Below are positions 1-5,580 of a stretch of 7,051 bases of DNA, one piece after another. Position 1 is the stretch's first letter. The number at the start of each line of letters is the position of its first letter. Under the pieces are notes generated by a model that was given only the letters and a program-made list of their open reading frames with translations, was not told the origin of the DNA and searched no databases. Source of the stretch: an uncultured Opitutia bacterium (GTDB lineage Bacteria; Verrucomicrobiota; Verrucomicrobiia; Opitutales; Coraliomargaritaceae); NCBI GenBank assembly GCA_937899295.1, contig CALBPO010000099.1, forward strand, positions 1 through 7,051, given 5' to 3'. The position numbers and the translations under genes were made by a program.

Positions 1-36
1 TGGGCAAATACTAGAAGTATACTCGAGCTACACAGA

Positions 37-1641
37 CTATAATCTACGAGCCATTGTATTGATCGCTTCGTCAAGTTTGTCTACGTGATCGAGCACATAA
101 TGCAGGCCTCGGCTTTCTTTACGTTGTAGAGCACAGTCGATGACAAGTCCTGCGACTGAGATCATGTTTCGTAATTCGAGTAGGCTCTCATCTACCTTAA
201 AATTCCAGTAATACTCATTAATTTCTCGGTCCAATGTTTGGATGCGATTACGGGCACGTTCCAAGCGCTTTGTTGTACGTACGATGCCGACATAGTCCCA
301 CATTGTGCGTTTCACCTCGTCCCAATTATGCAGTAGGACGACTCTTTCGTCAGAGTCGCGGACGTCTACCACTTGCCACGAAGGTAACTCGCTAAGGCAG
401 CTTGTATTCTCCTTAAGATATTTGCTTACCGCGCCCGCTCCACGGTTTGCCATGACCACGGCTTCTAAGAGTGAATTGCTTGCTAGACGGTTGGCTCCAT
501 GTAAACCAGTACAAGCGACCTCACCGCAAGCATAGAGGCCAGACAGTGAAGTCTCACTGTTCAGATTTGTTTTAACGCCTCCACACAAATAGTGTGCTGC
601 TGGCACGACAGGGATCATGTCTTTTTCCAGGTCAATACCATGAGACTCGCAGTAAGCGTAGATATTAGGAAAGCGGTTGAAGAGTTCTTTGCGGCCAATC
701 TCTCGAGTATCAAGCCATACGTGTCGAGCACCTGTTTGCTTCATCTCAGAGTCGATAGCACGGGCAACTATGTCACGTGGAGCCAGGTCTTTACGCTCGT
801 CGTATTTAAACATGAATGCCTCACCATTAAGATTGCGCAAGGTAGCACCCTCCCCTCGAACTGCTTCAGATATGAGAAATCGATCCGAGGAGACTTTTGA
901 ATAAAAGGCAGTCGGATGGAATTGAATAAATTCCATGTTCTGCACTTCGACCCCCGCGCGATAGGCCATTGCGATTCCGTCGCCAGTCGCGATGAAAGGA
1001 TTAGTGGTGTATTGGTAAATTTGACCAATTCCGCCTGTAGCCATCAGCACTGCACCCGCTCGAAATGTTTCCACCACACCGCGCTGAGTGTCGAGCGCAT
1101 AGAGACCTAAAACGCGGTTCGTTTCGGGTAAGGATTGTCCTTTCTTCCCTATTTTCTGCGAGGTGATTAACTCGACTGCAAAATAATGTTCCAGAGTATC
1201 AATTTTCTCTGAGATTTCGATGGAGTTCACGAGCGCCTGTTCTATGGCTTTACCAGTGATATCTCTTACGTGTAAAATGCGGCGCTTTGAATGTCCGCCC
1301 TCTTTGCCCAGAGATACACGCCCATCGCCGAGTTGTGAAAAGTCGACGCCCCGTTTAATCAACTCATCAATGCTGGCGGAGCCGTCTTTAAGACCTTCGC
1401 GCACTGCTTGTTCATCACAGAGGCCGTCTCCAGCATCTAAAGTGTCGGCTACGTGCATCTCGACATCGTCGGTCTGTGAGGTGACGGCCGCGATGCCACC
1501 TTGTGCATAATTTGTATTCGATTCAGCTGAATTTTTCTTTGTGATGATCGCCACGCGATAACCTGCTTCAGATACTTTTAGTGCGAAGCTGAGTCCAGCA
1601 ATTCCGCTGCCGACAACGATAACATCGTAAAATTTCGACAT
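37..1641 (-). CDS. nadB: L-aspartate oxidase (quinolinate synthase subunit B)
   Basis: This cytosolic FAD flavoprotein oxidises L-aspartate to iminoaspartate, the first step of de novo NAD synthesis; NadA then condenses the product with dihydroxyacetone phosphate. The protein is 534 residues, close to the 540 of E. coli NadB. It opens with the dinucleotide-binding motif GSGIAG (11-16). By alignment from memory with the E. coli enzyme, the active-site residues are all present: E114 in KEGGHS, H242 in QFHPTAF, R289 in APRD, H350 in PAAHYLCGG and R385 in HGANRLASNS. The C-terminal helical domain ends with the family's SRGLHY motif (510-515). The ATG at 1641 lies 4 bases after the panC stop, so the two genes are probably co-transcribed. 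No Shine-Dalgarno sequence precedes it. The gene ends in TAG at 37-39, and no nadA is visible in the remaining 36 bases. The related FrdA/SdhA flavoproteins are excluded by the overall match and the intact LASPO-type motifs. Confidence 0.97.
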   Translation of the reverse strand: MSKFYDVIVVGSGIAGLSFALKVSEAGYRVAIITKKNSAESNTNYAQGGIAAVTSQTDDVEMHVADTLDAGDGLCDEQAVREGLKDGSASIDELIKRGVDFSQLGDGRVSLGKEGGHSKRRILHVRDITGKAIEQALVNSIEISEKIDTLEHYFAVELITSQKIGKKGQSLPETNRVLGLYALDTQRGVVETFRAGAVLMATGGIGQIYQYTTNPFIATGDGIAMAYRAGVEVQNMEFIQFHPTAFYSKVSSDRFLISEAVRGEGATLRNLNGEAFMFKYDERKDLAPRDIVARAIDSEMKQTGARHVWLDTREIGRKELFNRFPNIYAYCESHGIDLEKDMIPVVPAAHYLCGGVKTNLNSETSLSGLYACGEVACTGLHGANRLASNSLLEAVVMANRGAGAVSKYLKENTSCLSELPSWQVVDVRDSDERVVLLHNWDEVKRTMWDYVGIVRTTKRLERARNRIQTLDREINEYYWNFKVDESLLELRNMISVAGLVIDCALQRKESRGLHYVLDHVDKLDEAINTMARRL

Positions 1642-1645
1642 ACGT

Positions 1646-2488
1646 TTAGAGTTCGATGTTGTCGATCAAGCGGGTTTGGTCTACCCATGCAGCCACGCAG
1701 AGCTGCTGTGTGCCTAACAAAATTTCTCGAGCAGGTTCCATCGTGTTGCGATCCACTACTTGCACGTAAATCACACGGATACGGCGGGAGAGCGATAGAT
1801 GGTGAATGACTTCCGCTATTATACGGTCCACGCTTTTGGTACCCGAATTGACCATATCTCTTGCGATTTGAAGCGACATGGAAATATTGAGTGCTTCTTT
1901 TCTCTGCTTATCAGACAGGTATACATTACGCGAACTTGTGGCCATGCCGTCATCGTCCCGTTGGGTTGGTCCAATTACGATCCCAGTGGATATGTTCAGG
2001 TCGACCACCATTTTGCGAATGACCGCACATTGCTGTGCATCCTTCTGTCCAAAGACTGCAATGTCAGGACGAGTGATATTAAAAAGTTTCAGGCAGACTG
2101 TGGTCACTCCGCGTAAATGGTGCGGACGAGAGACTCCGCAGAGACCGGAGCTAATTTGCTCCTCCGCAACGTAAGTCGAGTAGCCATCTGGATACATCTC
2201 CTCTATTGTGGGATTGAAGACAATATCGGCACCGCGTTCACGGCATTTCTCGACATCCTCCTCTAGCACACGAGGGTATTTATCAAAATCTTCGTTGGGA
2301 CCGAACTGGGTGGGGTTGACAAAGATCGAAACGATGACCTTATCAGTCTTTTCTTTGGCAATATCAATTAACGACAGATGTCCTTCGTGCAGAGAGCCCA
2401 TTGTAGGCACGAGTCCAATCAAGCGGCCACTCGAGCGTAAGCCAATGGCGTGAGATTGCATTTCGTTGATCGATTGGATAGTCTGCAT
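1646..2488 (-). CDS. panC: Pantothenate synthetase (pantoate--beta-alanine ligase)
   Basis: The enzyme joins D-pantoate and beta-alanine using ATP, through a pantoyl-adenylate, to give pantothenate, the CoA precursor. It is a cytosolic member of the nucleotidyltransferase superfamily. From the start chosen here it has 280 residues, the usual family length. Visible motifs are PTMGSLHEGH (28-37, containing the HxGH nucleotide signature), VNPTQFGP (58-64 region, pantoate and beta-alanine pocket), FGQKDAQQ (146-153) and the KMSKS-like DGMATSSRN (180-188). An in-frame ATG exists at 2518 and would add ten residues (MVGNLCKIIT). I prefer the ATG at 2488 because family members start almost directly at the MQTIQSI-like strand. 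Neither start has a clear ribosome-binding site. The TAA stop is 4 bases before nadB, so this is the first gene of a two-gene unit, with any promoter in the divergent spacer shared with dapL. Confidence 0.97.
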   Translation of the reverse strand: MQTIQSINEMQSHAIGLRSSGRLIGLVPTMGSLHEGHLSLIDIAKEKTDKVIVSIFVNPTQFGPNEDFDKYPRVLEEDVEKCRERGADIVFNPTIEEMYPDGYSTYVAEEQISSGLCGVSRPHHLRGVTTVCLKLFNITRPDIAVFGQKDAQQCAVIRKMVVDLNISTGIVIGPTQRDDDGMATSSRNVYLSDKQRKEALNISMSLQIARDMVNSGTKSVDRIIAEVIHHLSLSRRIRVIYVQVVDRNTMEPAREILLGTQQLCVAAWVDQTRLIDNIEL

Positions 2489-2576
2489 AGTTATAATTTT
2501 ACACAGATTACCTACCATATCCAGTTATTCACAATAATAAATAGTATATAACAAACATAACGACGACACGACAAAC
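2489..2576. promoter_or_regulatory. Divergent promoter region between panC and dapL
   Basis: This 88-base AT-rich spacer must hold the promoters of both the panC-nadB unit (minus) and dapL (plus). The best element is TATACT on the minus strand (2543-2548), a 5/6 match to a sigma-70 -10 box, about 55 bases before the panC ATG. No good -35 sits at 16-18 bases from it. The overlapping plus-strand TATATA (2545-2550) could serve dapL but also lacks a good -35. If both are used, the two polymerases would compete for the same site. These calls are made by eye, and the exact boxes are uncertain. Confidence 0.4.
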
Positions 2577-2580
2577 ATGA
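2551..2580 (+). repeat. Imperfect 10-base direct repeat at the dapL start
   Basis: ACAAACATAA (2551-2560) recurs as ACAAACATGA (2571-2580), with 9 of 10 bases identical and a start-to-start distance of 20 bases, about two helical turns. The second copy contains the dapL ATG (2577-2579). It could be an operator-like pair or a coincidence in AC-rich sequence. The spacing is the only thing that makes it notable. Confidence 0.35.
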
Positions 2581-3821
2581 GCGATCCTTACATCCAAGAA
2601 CTCTTTGCGGAACGCATCGGCGGCAATCAATACGGCAAATCAACTGCCATTTATAAGTTTGAGAAGATTAAGCGCGCGAAAAAGGCGGCTAAAGAAGCCA
2701 AGCCTAATGTTGATCTGATCGACATGGGTGTGGGCGAGCCAGACGAAATGGCTTTCCCCGTAGTTATTCAGTCGCTGCAAGAAGAAGCAGCCAAGCCAGA
2801 AAACCGCGGCTACGCAGACAACGGTGGCGAGGAGTTTAAAGAAGCGGCGGCTAAATACATGGGAGAGGTTTTTGATGTACGCGACATAGATTCGAGCACT
2901 GAAGTCGTCCACTCCATAGGATCAAAGACTGCACTCTCGATGGTGCCCGCATGCTTTATCAACCCCGGCGACTACGTCCTGATGACGGTGCCCGGCTATC
3001 CTGTGCTTGGCACGCATGCGCAATACCTTGGCGGTCATGTGCACAACATGAAGCTCGAAGAGGATAGCGACTTCCTTCCTGATCTCAATGCTGTCCCTGC
3101 TGAGATTGTGGCTAAGGCTAAGATCCTGGTTCTCAACTACCCAAATAACCCGACCGGTGCCTCGGCCACACTTGATTTTTTCGCTAAAGCGGTGGCTTTT
3201 GCCAAAGCCAATAATCTAATCATACTCCAAGATGCAGCTTACGCCTCGCTCATTTTTGAAGGAAAACCTGTCTCCATTTTCCAAGTGCCTGGCGCGAAGG
3301 ATGTCGCCGTCGAATTACACTCGCTATCCAAAAGCTACAACATGACAGGCTGGCGCATTGGGTTCGTCGTAGGTAATTCGCTCATTGTGCAAGCATACGC
3401 TGACATGAAGGATAACTCTGACTCCGGTCAGTTCCTCGCCATCCAAAAAGCGGGTGCCGTCGCACTAGCCAATCCGCAAATTACTGATGAGATAGCAGGC
3501 AAGTATTCTCGCCGCATGGATCTGCTCATAACTGCGCTCAAGCAAAATGGCTTCAGCGCGAAAAAGCCCAAGGGGAGTTTCTTTCTCTACGTGACCGCGC
3601 CTAAGTCAGCCACCTCTGATGGAGCGAGCACTGACTTTGATTCAGGCGAAGCATTCAGCCAATGGCTCATCACCAACGAACTGATCAGCACCGTTCCTTG
3701 GGATGACTGCGGCAACTTTGTCCGCTTCTCAGTGACCTTCGACGCCAAGGGCGAAGCAAAGGAAAAGGAGATCGTTGATGAGATTGCGCAGCGCCTAGCT
3801 AAATACAAATTTACATTTTAG
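2577..3821 (+). CDS. dapL: LL-diaminopimelate aminotransferase
   Basis: This PLP enzyme converts tetrahydrodipicolinate directly to LL-diaminopimelate with glutamate as amino donor. It replaces the DapD/DapC/DapE steps and feeds lysine and peptidoglycan synthesis. It is a cytosolic class I/II fold aminotransferase of 414 residues, typical for DapL. Visible features are the N-terminal LIDMGVGEPD (47-56), the cofactor-binding NYPNNPTG (187-194), D219 and Y222 in QDAAY, the Schiff-base lysine K252 in SLSKSYNMTGWR, and the carboxylate-binding arginine R383 in FVRFSV. Other aminotransferases such as AspC or DapC-type enzymes share the fold. The N-terminal wording (ERIGGNQYGKSTAIYKFEKI) and YADNGGEEFKEA (79-90) resemble DapL proteins of Verrucomicrobiota as I know them. 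The start is the ATG at 2577, without a visible Shine-Dalgarno sequence. The gene stands alone: divergent from panC and convergent with the M24 peptidase. Confidence 0.94.
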   Translation: MSDPYIQELFAERIGGNQYGKSTAIYKFEKIKRAKKAAKEAKPNVDLIDMGVGEPDEMAFPVVIQSLQEEAAKPENRGYADNGGEEFKEAAAKYMGEVFDVRDIDSSTEVVHSIGSKTALSMVPACFINPGDYVLMTVPGYPVLGTHAQYLGGHVHNMKLEEDSDFLPDLNAVPAEIVAKAKILVLNYPNNPTGASATLDFFAKAVAFAKANNLIILQDAAYASLIFEGKPVSIFQVPGAKDVAVELHSLSKSYNMTGWRIGFVVGNSLIVQAYADMKDNSDSGQFLAIQKAGAVALANPQITDEIAGKYSRRMDLLITALKQNGFSAKKPKGSFFLYVTAPKSATSDGASTDFDSGEAFSQWLITNELISTVPWDDCGNFVRFSVTFDAKGEAKEKEIVDEIAQRLAKYKFTF

Positions 3822-3845
3822 CAGTCGCCTTAACTAGCTTATGCA

Positions 3846-3863
3846 CTAAGAGAATTATCTTAG
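3846..3863. repeat. Small inverted repeat between convergent genes
   Basis: CTAAGA (3846-3851) and TCTTAG (3858-3863) are a perfect 6-base inverted repeat around a 6-base loop. They lie 25 bases past the dapL stop and overlap the stop codon of the minus-strand M24 gene (3860-3862). The position suits a bidirectional terminator. However, the stem has only two G-C pairs and neither strand has a following T-tract, so it is weak as an intrinsic terminator. Confidence 0.3.
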
Positions 3864-5005
3864 CGAATCTCCCAACGGTAGTGCAGGTTCGACAGCTTTT
3901 CATAGCCATCTTTTGTCACACGAACAACATCCTCAATCCGGCATGCCCCGATCTCAGGATAATAGAGACCCGGCTCGATTGTGATGACGTGACCTGCTTT
4001 TAGCTTGGGCGCACCTTTGGAAACTCTAGGCGCTTCATGCACCTCTAGACCGAGACCATGCCCAGTTGAATGGACGAAGCCAACGAAGCCCTTATTGCGA
4101 CGCTCCGAGACAAAGCCCTGCTTCTCGAAAACCGACTCAGCGGCCGCATGCACGGCACCGCCTTTGATCCCAGCTCTGACCGTTTCCATTGCAGCACGCT
4201 GTGAAGCTAAAACGGCTTTGACTAGAGCGCGTTGGGCTGACGTGGCACGGCCTTTTAGAAAGGTGCGAGTCATGTCGCCATGATAACCCGTCTTTTGAAC
4301 GCGCGGAAAGACATCGATGATGATCAACTCATTTGGACGAAGTAAGCCTCGTCCAGTTTCGTGTGGGTCGCAAGCTTGCCGGCCACCAGCAGCGATCGTG
4401 TGGCTAGCAATCGCGCCTTTTTTCAGGCATGCTTGATCGATAATGCTTCGTAGTCGTTCGGAAGTGAGCGGTTCCCCTTCGTAGATGATACGATCTCCAT
4501 CGGTTGTTGCTGCACGCAGCACCGCCTCGGCAGCGCGGATACCCGCAGCGGAGGCCGCATTTCCCTGCCTGATCATCCACGCTTCAGTATCAGTCTTTTT
4601 CAAACGTTTTGGAAAAAATGCGCCCTCGACGATGCGTATGCGGTAACCTGCTTCGAAAAGTATTGCGTAATAAACAGCTGGGAAGTCAAAAGGCACTTCG
4701 ATTTTTTTCGCTACGAAGCGCTGCGCAAAATAGACCATCAACTCCCCCGCGCCGACCTCACCGACGGAAATCTGGAGGTTCTCGGCTGCTTTTTCACGAA
4801 TCGTCTCCAGTAGCATGACCTCGTCGAATTTTGACTGTTTGGCTACGCGACTATACTCTAACTGACTGACGACGGCGTAGCTCTTTTTATGGGTAATGAT
4901 CGCCAGAAACGGATCGGGAACAAAAACACCAGATAAATAAAGTGCGTCCGCTGAGGTATCAGATGCAGCATAAAGAAAGCGGATTGTGGAGGATTTACTT
5001 TTCAT
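3860..5005 (-). CDS. M24-family metallopeptidase (Xaa-Pro aminopeptidase/prolidase-like)
   Basis: This is a probable cytosolic dinuclear-metal aminopeptidase or dipeptidase acting on X-Pro peptides. The 381-residue protein has an N-terminal creatinase/prolidase-type domain (about 1-135) and a C-terminal pita-bread catalytic domain (about 140-381). All five metal ligands expected for M24 are visible: D231 (IIDVFP), D244 (HGDMTRTF), H316 (HSTGHGLG), E344 (ITIEPGLYY) and E358 (CRIEDVV). The second histidine, H323 in EVHE, is also present. The open frame extends upstream to a TTG at 5068, but that 21-residue extension is not family-like, so I chose the ATG at 5005. No signal peptide is seen. The gene is single: convergent with dapL and divergent from the DUF192 gene. 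Whether it is a prolidase (dipeptides) or aminopeptidase P (longer peptides) cannot be read from sequence. Methionine aminopeptidase is unlikely because of the long N-terminal domain. Confidence 0.92.
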   Translation of the reverse strand: MKSKSSTIRFLYAASDTSADALYLSGVFVPDPFLAIITHKKSYAVVSQLEYSRVAKQSKFDEVMLLETIREKAAENLQISVGEVGAGELMVYFAQRFVAKKIEVPFDFPAVYYAILFEAGYRIRIVEGAFFPKRLKKTDTEAWMIRQGNAASAAGIRAAEAVLRAATTDGDRIIYEGEPLTSERLRSIIDQACLKKGAIASHTIAAGGRQACDPHETGRGLLRPNELIIIDVFPRVQKTGYHGDMTRTFLKGRATSAQRALVKAVLASQRAAMETVRAGIKGGAVHAAAESVFEKQGFVSERRNKGFVGFVHSTGHGLGLEVHEAPRVSKGAPKLKAGHVITIEPGLYYPEIGACRIEDVVRVTKDGYEKLSNLHYRWEIR

Positions 5006-5076
5006 TAGTATAAAATGTCTTATTAAAATATTAAAAGGATACAAACTGTCACGCCTCGAACCTAACAATTACTGCA
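5006..5076. promoter_or_regulatory. Divergent promoter region between M24 peptidase and DUF192 genes
   Basis: This 71-base AT-rich spacer should carry promoters for both directions. On the minus strand, GTGACA (plus positions 5047-5052, 5/6 match to a -35) is 16 bases from TATTTT (5025-5030, 4/6 match to a -10), which would give the M24 gene a leader of only about 12-15 bases. On the plus strand, TATAAA lies at 5009-5014. Its only -35-like partner, TTGTGG at 4984-4989, is 19 bases away and inside the M24 coding region. These assignments are by eye and unproven. Confidence 0.35.
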
Positions 5077-5580
5077 TTGAAGCTACTATTAAACATATTC
5101 ATAGCCGTAATGTGGCTTTCTGGTGTCGCTTGCCAGCCCGTAGAGGCACCAGTAGAACCGGTAGGTAGCCAGACCTACTTTCCGATTTCCATTGGCGGGA
5201 GCGAACTTCAGCTACAGCTCGCGCTCAAACCCGCAGAGCAGCAAAAGGGGCTTATGCACCGTGATAGTTTAGATAAAGACCATGGCATGTTGTTTCTCTT
5301 TGATCGTCCCGATAAGCGCGGCTTCTGGATGAGGAATACACGCATACCCCTCGATATAGGTTACTTCGACTCAAGTGGCCAACTTATTGAAATCCATAAA
5401 CTCTTTCCCTATGATGAAACTTTAGTCAACTCTCGCAGCCGCAAGGTATTGATCGCGGTCGAAACAAATCGAGGATGGTATGCCGCTAATGGTATCCAAG
5501 TCGGTGACCGAATCGATATGAGTTCACTCGCCTTCGCGCTCGAAAGTCTCAAGTATAACAACACCTCGATCAAACCATAA
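5077..5580 (+). CDS. Exported DUF192 family protein
   Basis: The function is unknown; DUF192 proteins are small beta-rich domains, often exported. The 167-residue protein starts with a signal peptide: K2, a hydrophobic stretch (3-17) and cysteine C19 in SGVAC. The cysteine suggests a lipoprotein, but G at -3 departs from the usual L/V/I of the lipobox, so ordinary signal peptidase cleavage is also possible. A short proline/valine-rich linker (20-30) follows, then the DUF192 domain (about 34-152). Its hallmark segments are GLMHR (58-62), GMLFLF (70-75), FWMRNTRIPLDI (83-94) and the closing GIQVGDRI (139-146). The start is TTG at 5077. The next candidate, ATG at 5110, would leave only seven residues before C19 and destroy the signal peptide. 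No Shine-Dalgarno sequence is visible. Its TAA stop shares a base with the ATG of the following membrane protein gene, so the two are probably translationally coupled and may act together in the envelope. Confidence 0.88.
   Translation: MKLLLNIFIAVMWLSGVACQPVEAPVEPVGSQTYFPISIGGSELQLQLALKPAEQQKGLMHRDSLDKDHGMLFLFDRPDKRGFWMRNTRIPLDIGYFDSSGQLIEIHKLFPYDETLVNSRSRKVLIAVETNRGWYAANGIQVGDRIDMSSLAFALESLKYNNTSIKP

Noticed and set aside
305..1510. Several open frames of 64-102 codons on the plus strand (for example 592-900 and 1220-1510)
   Set aside because: They lie entirely opposite nadB, whose family motifs are intact through the whole region, and their translations have no recognisable domain character.
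1799..2453. Plus-strand open frames of 81-105 codons
   Set aside because: They are antisense to panC and have no family features; panC explains the region fully.
2640..2912. Minus-strand open frame of 90 codons with a hydrophobic patch
   Set aside because: It is antisense to the N-terminal part of dapL; the hydrophobic patch arises from the opposite strand of a Glu/Lys/Ala-rich coding stretch.
3846..3863. Intrinsic terminator at the dapL/M24 junction
   Set aside because: The inverted repeat is real, but the 6-base stem has only two G-C pairs and there is no T-tract on either strand, so I list it only as a repeat.
4005..4818. Plus-strand open frames at 4005-4283 and 4609-4818
   Set aside because: They are antisense to the catalytic and linker regions of the M24 peptidase, and their compositions are rich in Arg/Ser/Pro as expected of shadow frames.
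5006..5068. N-terminal extension of the M24 peptidase to TTG at 5068
   Set aside because: The 21 extra residues do not look like the family, the start is a rare codon, and the extension would cover the divergent spacer that must hold promoters; the ATG at 5005 is simpler.
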